DNA from: Roseiarcus sp963784805 | Lineage (GTDB): Bacteria > Pseudomonadota > Alphaproteobacteria > Rhizobiales > Beijerinckiaceae | DNA length: 64,000 nucleotides | Assembly (NCBI GenBank): GCA_963784805.1 | Contig: CAWASR010000009.1 | Location: forward strand, 124,001-188,000 | Reading direction: 5' to 3' | Shown: positions 1-7,543 of the stretch, in pieces | Layout of the letters: every line of letters starts with the position of its first letter | How positions within the stretch are numbered: the first letter of the stretch is position 1 | Made by a program: the position numbers and the translations under genes | The notes under the pieces: generated by a model | The model's database searches: none | Seen by the model: only the letters and a program-made list of their open reading frames with translations | Told to the model about the DNA's origin: nothing

Positions 1-226
1 GCGCCAGCGCCTCCGGCTTCGGCAGCATGTGCGGCAGGCCGGTTTCGAGGTCGGCGATCGCATCGATGTCGAAGTGCACCGCGCCGGGAATATGCGCCTG
101 CCGAAACTCGGCCCGGCCATTGCGTCCGGTCGGCGGCAGATGCCAGGAAGCGTCGATGACGCCGAGATTCACGTCGCCGAGCTCGGCCGCCAATTCGCTC
201 GGCGTGCGGAAGTTGCGCGAGGTCAT
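1..226 (-). CDS. sseA: 3-mercaptopyruvate/thiosulfate sulfurtransferase, N-terminal part (runs off window)
   Basis: Reading from ATG at 226 gives 75 residues of a two-domain rhodanese; the gene continues past the window edge. The stretch DASWHLPPTGRNG (residues 25-37) and HIPGAVHFDID (45-55) are the N-terminal rhodanese signature of the SseA family, which transfers sulfur from 3-mercaptopyruvate to cyanide or thiols. The catalytic cysteine lies in the missing C-terminal half. It follows the AlaX gene by 21 bases on the same strand, downstream of cysteine synthase, so it is probably the third gene of a small sulfur amino acid operon. Family assignment is firm; the exact donor substrate is inferred. 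Confidence 0.85.
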   Translation of the reverse strand, partial: MTSRNFRTPSELAAELGDVNLGVIDASWHLPPTGRNGRAEFRQAHIPGAVHFDIDAIADLETGLPHMLPKPEALA

Positions 227-247
227 GGGCTTCAGGCTCCGTTCGGG

Positions 248-961
248 TCAGGAATCCGCGAGCGCGATGCGGACGCGCCGGTTGAGCCTGCCCTTCTTCT
301 CGATCTGGGTCACCGACGCGCGTCCGATCTCGCCGGTGCGAGCGACATGGGTGCCGCCGCACGGCTGCAAGTCGAGGCCCTCGATCTCGATCAACCGGAC
401 GCGGCCGGTCCCCATCGGCGGCCTCACCGACATGGTCTTGACCAGCGCCGGATTGGCCTCCAATTCCTCGTCCGAGATAAAGCGCTGGGTCACCGCCGCA
501 TCGCGCGCGATCAGTTCGTTGAGCCGCCGCTCGACTTCGGCCTTGTCGAGGACCGCCTCGCCCGAATCGAAATCGAGGCGCCCTTCCGCGTCGCCGACCG
601 AGCCTCCGGTCACCGGGTAGGGCAGCACCACCGAAAGCAGATGCAGCGCGGTATGGGCGCGCATGCGCTCGTAGCGCCGCGCCCAGTCGAGGCGGGCGAT
701 CAGATGCGCGCCGGCCGCGGGGAGGGCGGCGCCGTCGACGGGCGCATGCAGGATCGTCTCGCGATCGGCGTCGTAGACGGCGTCGAGGATCGCGATCTCG
801 GAACCGTCGTCGAGGATGAGCGCGCCCTGGTCGCCGGCCTGCCCGCCGCCTCGCGCATAGAACACGGTGCGATCGAGAACGATCCCGCGCGGCCCTGCGG
901 AAATGACCGTCGCCTGCGCCTGGCCGAGATAGGCGTCGCCGCGGAACAGGGCCTCGGTCAT
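248..961 (-). CDS. Alanyl-tRNA editing protein (AlaX family)
   Basis: A 237-residue stand-alone homologue of the AlaRS editing domain, which hydrolyses Ser-tRNA(Ala) or Gly-tRNA(Ala). The N-terminal barrel-like part contains FYARGGGQAGD (35-45), and the zinc site is visible as HTALH (H103, H107) and CGGTH (C201, H205), so all four expected metal ligands are present. The length fits the AlaX class that keeps the N-terminal region as well as the editing core. Its ATG overlaps the stop codon of the upstream cysteine synthase gene (ATGA), which indicates translational coupling. Why a tRNA editing factor should be coupled to cysteine synthesis is not obvious from sequence alone. Confidence 0.93.
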   Translation of the reverse strand: MTEALFRGDAYLGQAQATVISAGPRGIVLDRTVFYARGGGQAGDQGALILDDGSEIAILDAVYDADRETILHAPVDGAALPAAGAHLIARLDWARRYERMRAHTALHLLSVVLPYPVTGGSVGDAEGRLDFDSGEAVLDKAEVERRLNELIARDAAVTQRFISDEELEANPALVKTMSVRPPMGTGRVRLIEIEGLDLQPCGGTHVARTGEIGRASVTQIEKKGRLNRRVRIALADS

Positions 962-1992
962 TGGACGAAGACCTCCGGCGCACTCCCCTTCGCCTCCAGC
1001 CAGGCCGGAACGGGCAGGCTCTTGGAGCGCAGGAATTTGGGATTGAAGAGCTTGGAGGCGTAGCGCGCGCCGGAATCGCAGAGAAGCGTCACAATCGTGT
1101 GGTCGGGACCGAGTTCGCGGGCGAGCCTGATCGCCCCCGCGATGTTGATCCCGGACGAACCGCCGAGCAGCAGCCCCTCGTGAGCCACCAGATCAAACAC
1201 GATCGGCAGCGCCTCCTCGTCTCGTATCTGGTATGCGGCGTCGACCGGGGCGCCCTCGAGGTTGGCGGTGACGCGCCCCTGACCGATGCCCTCGGTGATC
1301 GACGAGCCGGAGCTCTTGAGTTCGCCGGTCGTGTAATAGGAAAAGAGCGCCGCTCCCATCGGATCGGCGAGCGCGATTTTGATCGTCGGGTCGCGTTCCT
1401 TCAGCGCCATGCCGACGCCTGCGAGCGTGCCGCCGGAGCCGACCGCGCTGACGAAGCCGTGAAGGTTGCCGTCGAGATCGTCGAAAATCTCCGGGCCTGT
1501 GGTCTCGTAGTGGCCCCTGCGGTTGGCGACATTGTCGAACTGGTTCGCCCACACGGCTCCGTTGGGCTCGGTTTTGGCCAATGTCTCCGCCAGACGCCCG
1601 GAATAGCGCACGTAGTTGTTGGGATTGGAATAGGGGACGGCGGGAACTTCGATGAGTTCGGCGCCGGCGAGACGCAGCGCATCTTTTTTTTCCTGCGACT
1701 GGGTGTTGGGAATCACGATCGCGGTCCGGTAGCCCAGCGCGCTCGCGACCATCGCAACGCCAATCCCGGTATTGCCGGCCGTGCCCTCGACGATGACGCC
1801 GCCGGGGCGAAGCGCGCCGCGCACGACCGCGTCGCTGATGATCGCGAGCGCCGCGCGGTCCTTGACCGATCCGCCCGGATTCATGAATTCGGCCTTGCCG
1901 AGAATCGTGCATCCGGTCGCTTCCGAAGCGGCGCGGAGCTTGATGAGCGGCGTGCGGCCGATCGCGCTGACGACATCATGGCCGTACTTCAT
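958..1992 (-). CDS. cysK: Cysteine synthase A (O-acetylserine sulfhydrylase)
   Basis: PLP fold-type II enzyme converting O-acetylserine plus sulfide to cysteine. The PLP lysine sits in NPGGSVKDR (K44 counting from the chosen ATG), the phosphate/substrate loop is GTAGNTG, and the C-terminal GGSSGIN loop binds the cofactor. At 344 residues it is somewhat longer than enterobacterial CysK (about 320). I chose ATG at 1992 rather than the adjacent GTG at 1995 because the GGAG ribosome-binding site lies five bases before the ATG. First gene of the cysK-alaX-sseA run. Cystathionine beta-synthase-like use of other substrates cannot be excluded. Confidence 0.93.
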   Translation of the reverse strand: MKYGHDVVSAIGRTPLIKLRAASEATGCTILGKAEFMNPGGSVKDRAALAIISDAVVRGALRPGGVIVEGTAGNTGIGVAMVASALGYRTAIVIPNTQSQEKKDALRLAGAELIEVPAVPYSNPNNYVRYSGRLAETLAKTEPNGAVWANQFDNVANRRGHYETTGPEIFDDLDGNLHGFVSAVGSGGTLAGVGMALKERDPTIKIALADPMGAALFSYYTTGELKSSGSSITEGIGQGRVTANLEGAPVDAAYQIRDEEALPIVFDLVAHEGLLLGGSSGINIAGAIRLARELGPDHTIVTLLCDSGARYASKLFNPKFLRSKSLPVPAWLEAKGSAPEVFVQ

Positions 1993-2191
1993 CACGCTCC
2001 TCGAAACTGCGGCTCAAACTGAGATTCCGGAAAAGCGGCCGCCGGCTTTCCGGCGAAAGCCTGCTTCTTCTTCCGAGGACTCGATGCAGGGATTCGTTGG
2101 CGGCCGACGAACACCTGCTTAGGCGACGGCGCGCCTTGCGACAAGTCTCGCCTCTTGCCACAAGGGGCGCGGCCAAGGGAGCGTCCCGCCG

Positions 2192-3001
2192 ATGTTTTTC
2201 GTGGTTTCGAAGCTGTTCTGGATGATCGCGTCGCCGGTCAACCTGCTGTTGATCGGCGCGCTCGTCGGAGCAATGCTCAGCTTTGGCCGTCATGCGCGGT
2301 TCGGGCGCTGGCTGGCGCTGGCGGCGATCCTCGTTTTGTTCTCCGTCGCCGACTCGCCGATCGGCGAAGCGCTGGTTGCGCCCCTCGAAGATCGCTTTCC
2401 TCAGCCTCCGGCCGACCTGGCGTCGCCGCAGGGGATCATCGTGCTCGGCGGCGCGCTCGACGACGAAGCGAGCAGGGCTCGAGGCCAGACCGTTTTCAAC
2501 GTGGGCGGCGAGCGGCTCACCGAGGCGGTCATTCTGGCGAAGCGTTACCCGCGGGCGCGTGTCGTCTATACGGGCGGCAGCGCGTCGCTGACTGGAGCGG
2601 TTTCGACCGAGGCCCTGCAAGCCAAGAAGTTCATGGCGGACCTGGGAGTCGCCCCGGAGCGGATCACGATCGAAGACAAGTCGCGCAACACCGACGAAAA
2701 CGCCCGCTTCACCGCGGCCATCCTCCATCCCGTATCCTCGCAGCGCTGGCTTCTCGTGACCTCGGCCTTTCACATGCCACGCTCCATGGGCCTGTTCGAG
2801 AAGGCCGGCTTCCATGTGATCGCCTATCCGGTGGATTTTCGTACGCTTGGAAGGGGACACGATTTGCGCCTGGACTTCGATCCCGCCCGCAATATGCGGG
2901 TCTTCGAGCTCGCCGTGCACGAATGGATCGGCCTCGCGGCCTACTGGGCGAGCGGTCGGATCGACCATCTTTTTCCAGGACCGGGAAACGGCGGCGGCTG
3001 A
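2192..3001 (+). CDS. YdcF/ElyC family (DUF218) membrane protein
   Basis: 269 residues. Two hydrophobic segments at the N-terminus (about residues 5-27 and 35-52) anchor a DUF218 domain whose landmarks are GIIVLGGALDD, the VYTGG motif, the SRNTDEN loop and LVTSAFHMPRS. Members such as ElyC and SanA act in the envelope and affect cell-wall precursor metabolism or barrier function, but the biochemical reaction is not settled. A GGGAG ribosome-binding site precedes the ATG by eight bases. The gene stands alone, divergent from the cysK operon. Confidence 0.85.
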   Translation: MFFVVSKLFWMIASPVNLLLIGALVGAMLSFGRHARFGRWLALAAILVLFSVADSPIGEALVAPLEDRFPQPPADLASPQGIIVLGGALDDEASRARGQTVFNVGGERLTEAVILAKRYPRARVVYTGGSASLTGAVSTEALQAKKFMADLGVAPERITIEDKSRNTDENARFTAAILHPVSSQRWLLVTSAFHMPRSMGLFEKAGFHVIAYPVDFRTLGRGHDLRLDFDPARNMRVFELAVHEWIGLAAYWASGRIDHLFPGPGNGGG

Positions 3002-3065
3002 CGGCCGTCCGGGACTGGCGCGGCGCCGGCCCGAGATTCTAATCCGCGACAGAGCCGGCGGCCGC

Positions 3066-3350
3066 TTATTCAGAAGACGGGGCGCCGAGCCGGTAGACGC
3101 CGCGAAAATCCGTCGGATCGACGATCTTGCCCTTGCGGGTGATGACGATCTTGCCCGCCATCGCAAGTCTGACGGCCGCGCGGCGGACCTCCTGCAGATG
3201 CGAGCGCCAGCCGAGGTCATCCTCCCCGCGCGCTTCGGCGAAGGCCTTGGCGGCGTCGGTCGGACAGATTGTCCGTCCGGCCGGCGCCTCGGCGCAGAGC
3301 CTGGCGATGACGGATTCGAGATTTTGGGCGGAATCGGAAAGCGGCGTCAT
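3066..3350 (-). CDS. DUF3253 domain protein
   Basis: A 94-residue soluble protein. The pattern ICPTDAAKAF, then the W-R-(x)n-RRAAVRLAMAGKIVITRKGK stretch, then DPTDFRGVYRLG near the end, is the DUF3253 family, which looks like a small winged-helix domain. Function unknown. It is convergent with the YdcF-type gene and lies just downstream, in the same direction, of the small secreted protein gene. Confidence 0.8.
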   Translation of the reverse strand: MTPLSDSAQNLESVIARLCAEAPAGRTICPTDAAKAFAEARGEDDLGWRSHLQEVRRAAVRLAMAGKIVITRKGKIVDPTDFRGVYRLGAPSSE

Positions 3351-3393
3351 GCCGCTTCGTCTCGTTCAAGCCGGCCATCGGGTCAAGCCGGCT

Positions 3394-3720
3394 TCATTTG
3401 CACAGGCCTCCCGTGGCCATGCGGGCGGCGACGTCGACCGGCAGGCAGTCGGTCTCGATCAGCGCGCGCGTTTTGTTGATGACCGCGAAGCTATCGTCCA
3501 GGAGAACGTGAGCTTCCAGGCACGTTTGTTTCTTCTTGTCCGTCAGGTTTAGAATCAATCCCTTGAAATAGAATTGGATCGCCTGGAGGCGCGCGTCATA
3601 GGCCATGTTTTGCAGGGCGTCCCGATCCGCGCATTCGCCCGGCACGCTGAGCCGGACGACGGCGAAGCAGGATAGGGGCGACGCAATCACGATCGCCGCT
3701 GCGAGAAGCAATGCGCGCAT
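3394..3720 (-). CDS. Small secreted protein of unknown function
   Basis: 108 residues beginning with a clear Sec signal peptide (a charged MR start, then a run of alanine, valine and leucine, with likely cleavage after SCFA near residue 20). The mature part holds four cysteines (in GEC, KKQTC, TDC and the C-terminal LCK), which could form two disulfides in the periplasm. I do not recognise a family. It ends 43 bases before the DUF3253 gene, so the two may be cotranscribed. Confidence 0.6.
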   Translation of the reverse strand: MRALLLAAAIVIASPLSCFAVVRLSVPGECADRDALQNMAYDARLQAIQFYFKGLILNLTDKKKQTCLEAHVLLDDSFAVINKTRALIETDCLPVDVAARMATGGLCK

Positions 3721-3899
3721 ATCAACGCTCCTTGGTCGGGTCGGGACGCTTTTGGCCCGCCTTCGGCGGAAGCCGCTAATTTCTCCCCTGGATTCAACCA
3801 GCGCAAGAGCTTGACGTTTAGCCCAAGGTCATGTTCCACACCGCGTTTTTTGCCGCGCCGCCTTGCGTTCGCCTTGGTCCTGATTACAGTATAGGCATA

Positions 3900-4913
3900 A
3901 TGAAAGTTGCACATAATTTAGGCGCGGACTCCCCGATCGTCCTGGGAGCGGTTCGGCTCGACGGCGGCGCGATGCTGGCCCCGATGTCGGGCGTCAGCGA
4001 TCTGGCGATGCGCCGGATCGCGCGGCGATTCGGGGCCGCGCTGGCGTTTTCCGAGATGGTGGCCGCCGAGACCTTTCTCGAAGGCGACGTCGAGGCCGCG
4101 ATGCGCGCCGAAGGCGACGGCGTGGCGCCGCATGCGGTCCAGCTCGTCGGTCGCGAGCCGCGCGCGCTGGCGGAGACGGCGCGCATGGTCGAGGCGGCCG
4201 GAGCGGACATCATCGACATCAATATGGGTTGTCCGGCCCGGCGGGTGTCGGGAGCGCTGGCCGGCGCCGCGCTGATGCGCGATCTCGACCACGCCGAACG
4301 GGTCGTCGCGACGGTGGCCGAGGCGGTTTCAGTTCCGGTGACGCTCAAGATGAGGCTTGGCTGGGACGAGAATTCGCTGAACGCTCCCGAACTCGCTCGC
4401 CGCGCGGAGCGGGCCGGAGCGCGGATGGCGACCGTCCACGGCCGCACCCGGACACAATTCTACGATGGCCGCGCCGACTGGAGAGCGGTGCGGGCGGTTG
4501 TGGAGGCGGTCGGCATTCCGGTCGTCGTCAATGGCGATTGCGCCAGCGTCGAGGATGCGCGGGCGATGCTGATCCGGTCGGGCGCTCGCGCGGTGATGGT
4601 CGGGCGCGCGGCCTTGGGCGCGCCATGGCTGGTCGGCGCTCTCGCCCGCGCGATCGAGGACGGCGGGCCGCTTCGACTGCCGCCGCTCGAGGATCGACGC
4701 GACGCGGCGCTCGAGCATCTCGACTGGCTGATCGCAAATCTCGGGCCTCGCTCTGGTCTGCGCCACGCCAGAAAGCATTTGGCGGCCTATGCGCGGGGCT
4801 TGGGGGCGCCGGATGCGACGCGGCGCGATCTGGTGACCACCGAAGACCCCGCGGGCGCCCGGGCTCTGCTCGCTTGCGTCTTCGAGGCCGCGGAGACGCG
4901 GGCCGCGGCATGA
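3900..4913 (+). CDS. dusB: tRNA-dihydrouridine synthase (DusB/NifR3 type)
   Basis: FMN-dependent TIM-barrel enzyme reducing uridines of tRNA to dihydrouridine. Visible landmarks: MLAPMSGVSD at the N-terminus, the DINMGCPARRV loop holding the catalytic cysteine, the VTLKMRLGWD strand, VHGRTR, VVNGDC and VMVGRAALGAPW for FMN phosphate binding. The open frame reaches back to 3831, but I chose ATG 3900 because the protein then starts at the usual distance from the LAPMSG strand. Its stop overlaps the ntrB start (ATGA). This is the classic nifR3-ntrB-ntrC order, and in alphaproteobacteria dusB is the promoter-proximal gene of the nitrogen-regulation operon. Confidence 0.93.
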   Translation: MKVAHNLGADSPIVLGAVRLDGGAMLAPMSGVSDLAMRRIARRFGAALAFSEMVAAETFLEGDVEAAMRAEGDGVAPHAVQLVGREPRALAETARMVEAAGADIIDINMGCPARRVSGALAGAALMRDLDHAERVVATVAEAVSVPVTLKMRLGWDENSLNAPELARRAERAGARMATVHGRTRTQFYDGRADWRAVRAVVEAVGIPVVVNGDCASVEDARAMLIRSGARAVMVGRAALGAPWLVGALARAIEDGGPLRLPPLEDRRDAALEHLDWLIANLGPRSGLRHARKHLAAYARGLGAPDATRRDLVTTEDPAGARALLACVFEAAETRAAA

Positions 4914-6022
4914 CGGCGCCCTTTCAAAGGATGAGCGGAGACGCCGCGAAGGTGTTGAATGCGCTGGCCCAGCCGCTGCTCACGGTTGACGCGCCGGGCA
5001 GGATCATTGACGTCAATATCGCGGCCGAAACCTTCTTCGACATGGGTCGCGGCGCGCTCTTGCGCGCAAGCCTCGCCGACATTGTGCCCTTTGGCTCCCC
5101 GGTGCTGTCGCTCGTCGCCGATGCCCTGAGCAGTCAGGCGACCGTCAACGGCTACAAGATCGACATCTCCACACCCAGGACCGGGAATCGGGGAATTGTC
5201 GACGTTTTCGTGGCGCCGTTGCCGCAGCCGGATCAAGCGGTGGCGATCTTGCTGCAAGAACGGGCGATTGCCGAAAAAATAGACAGGCAACTCACCCACC
5301 GAAGCGCCGCCCGGTCGATCACGGCCCTTGGCGTGATGCTGGCGCACGAAATCAAGAATCCGCTGTCGGGCATTCGCGGCGCGGCCCAGTTGCTGGAGGC
5401 GAACGCCAGCGACGATGACCGCGGGCTGACCCGGCTGATCTGTGAGGAAACCGACCGGATCGTCAAACTCGTCGATCGGGTCCAGTCCTTCGCCGATTCG
5501 ACACCGGCAAATTGGGAAAGCCTCAACATTCACGCGGTGCTGGATCATGTCAAACGGCTGGCCCAGGCCGGCTTCGCGCGCCACATCCGATTCGTCGAGA
5601 CCTACGATCCGTCCTTGCCCCATGTCCATGGGTCGCGCGACCAATTGATCCAGGTGTTTCTCAACTTGATCAAAAACGCGGCGGAAGCCATTGGAAACGA
5701 TAGCATTGATGGTGAAATTACATTGAGCACCGCGTACCGGCCGGGGGTGCGGTTGCGCAGCCAGCCGAGCGCCGAACCGGTGAGCCTCCCGCTCGAAATT
5801 TGCGTGCGTGACAATGGTCCGGGCATCGCGCCGGATATTCTCGGCAACCTGTTCGATCCTTTCGTGACGACCAAGCCGCAGGGTTCTGGTCTAGGTCTTG
5901 CACTGGTCGCCAAGCTGATCGGCGACCACGGCGGCACGATCGAATGCAAGTCGCATCTGCGCAGGACGATCTTTCGCGTGCTGATGCCTCTCGAAACGCC
6001 GCGCCAGCCCGGACCGAGGTGA
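4910..6022 (+). CDS. ntrB: Nitrogen regulation sensor histidine kinase NtrB
   Basis: 370 residues: an N-terminal PAS domain (about 15-125), then the dimerisation/phosphotransfer helix with LAHEIKNPLSG (His146), then a HATPase_c domain with the N-box NLIKNAAEA, G1 box DNGPGIAP and G2 box GSGLGLAL. No membrane segment, as expected for cytosolic NtrB, which is switched between kinase and phosphatase by PII protein. Start and stop are tightly packed: ATG overlaps the dusB stop, and ntrC begins 34 bases after the ntrB stop. All catalytic boxes are intact. Confidence 0.95.
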   Translation: MTAPFQRMSGDAAKVLNALAQPLLTVDAPGRIIDVNIAAETFFDMGRGALLRASLADIVPFGSPVLSLVADALSSQATVNGYKIDISTPRTGNRGIVDVFVAPLPQPDQAVAILLQERAIAEKIDRQLTHRSAARSITALGVMLAHEIKNPLSGIRGAAQLLEANASDDDRGLTRLICEETDRIVKLVDRVQSFADSTPANWESLNIHAVLDHVKRLAQAGFARHIRFVETYDPSLPHVHGSRDQLIQVFLNLIKNAAEAIGNDSIDGEITLSTAYRPGVRLRSQPSAEPVSLPLEICVRDNGPGIAPDILGNLFDPFVTTKPQGSGLGLALVAKLIGDHGGTIECKSHLRRTIFRVLMPLETPRQPGPR

Positions 6023-6056
6023 CGGGCGGCGCCCGATTGGCCGAAGGAGCTTGAGT

Positions 6057-7543
6057 ATGCCGTCAGGCAATATCCTGGTCGCCGACGACGACGCCGGAAT
6101 CCGAACCGTGCTCAATCAGGCGTTGACGCGCGCCGGCTACGAAGTGCGGGCGACGAGCACGGTGGCGGGGCTCTGGCGATGGGTCGCGGCGGGCGAGGGG
6201 GACCTTGTCATCACCGACGTGGTGATGCCCGATGACAACGCCTTCGACCTCCTGCCGCGCATCAAGCGGATGCGGCCCGAGCTGCCGATTATCGTCATGA
6301 GCGCCCAGAACACGTTCATGACCGCGATCAGGGCCTCCGAGCGCGGGGCTTACGAATACCTGCCGAAGCCTTTTGATCTGCGCGAACTCGTCGCCATCGT
6401 CGGCAGGGCGCTCGCCGAGCCCAAGCGCCGGAGAGAAGACCACGATCCGCCGGCCCCGGCCGAGACGATGCCGATCGTCGGCCGCTCGCCGGCGATGCAG
6501 GACATTTTCCGGGTGCTCGCGCGGCTGATGCAGACCGACCTCACCGTGATGATCTCCGGGGAGTCGGGAACCGGCAAGGAACTGGTCGCCCGCGCCTTGC
6601 ATGACTACGGCAAGCGCAAGGGCGGGCCGTTCGTCGCCATCAACATGGCGGCCATTCCGCGCGACCTCATCGAAAGCGAATTGTTCGGCCATGAAAAAGG
6701 GGCCTTCACCGGCGCCGCCGCGCGTTCGGTCGGGCGCTTCGAGCAGGCCGAGGGCGGGACCCTGTTCCTCGATGAAATCGGCGACATGCCGATGGAGGCG
6801 CAAACACGCCTTCTGCGCGTGTTGCAGCAGGGCGAATATACGACCGTAGGAGGACGGACGCCGATCAAGTCGAACGTGCGCATCATCGCGGCGACCAACA
6901 AGGATCTGCGCTTCGGCATCCAGCAGGGGGCTTTTCGCGAGGATTTATTCTTTCGCCTCAACGTGGTGCCGATGCGTCTGCCGCCGCTGCGCGAACGCTC
7001 GGAGGACATCCCCGATCTCGTGCGCGCCTTTTTCCAGCGCGGGGCCGGCGAAGGCCTTCCGGTCAAGACGATCGAGCCGGCCGCCATGGAGCGGTTGCGA
7101 CGCTACCCGTGGCCCGGCAATGTGCGCGAGCTCGAAAATCTCGCCCGCCGACTCGCCGCGCTCTACCCGCAGGAAGTGATCGGCGAGGCGCTGATCGAGG
7201 CCGAACTGAGCGCAGGGACGGCGCCCCGCTCCCACCGCCGGTCGGGAACGAGGACGGCCGGCAGCGCGCGGTCCCGATCGCCGTTCAGATCACGGGCGAG
7301 GGATTTGACGCGGCGATGGAGCGCGCCATCGCCGATCTTTTCCGATCCTTCGACGGCGTGAGCCCGCCGGCCGGGCTTTATCACCGGGTGCTGCATGACC
7401 TGGAGGCGCCGCTGATCGCCGCGACTCTGGCGTTGACCAGGGGAAACCAGATCAAGGCCGCCGAAATCCTGGGGCTCAATCGCAACACCCTGCGCAAGAA
7501 AATCCGCGAACTGAACTTGCGAGGCATGCCCAGCTTTCGTTGA
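6057..7543 (+). CDS. ntrC: Nitrogen regulation response regulator NtrC, with apparent -1 frameshift before the DNA-binding domain
   Basis: ATG at 6057 has GAAGGAG seven bases upstream. Receiver domain with DDD at 10-12 and phosphoacceptor Asp54 in VITDVVMPD; AAA+ domain with Walker A GESGTGKE, the sigma-54 contact loop GAFTGA and arginine-finger region. After about residue 390 the reading frame turns into low-complexity arginine/serine sequence and stops at 7361, whereas the C-terminal Fis-type helix-turn-helix (TRGNQIKAAEILGLNRNTLR) is encoded one frame over and ends at 7543. The switch must lie around 7205-7255; one extra C in the run at about 7222-7226 would restore a normal protein of about 495 residues. 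Either an assembly/sequencing error or a real mutation that would separate the activator from its DNA-binding domain. Confidence 0.88.

Noticed and set aside
1976..3220. Long minus-strand open frame opposite the YdcF-type gene
   Set aside because: Arginine/serine-rich composition typical of an antisense shadow in GC-rich DNA; the plus-strand frame has real DUF218 motifs.
4229..4909. In-frame 5' extension of ntrB through dusB
   Set aside because: Sequence is arginine/glycine-rich, overlaps dusB entirely, and ATG 4910 gives the normal NtrB N-terminus with stop-start overlap.
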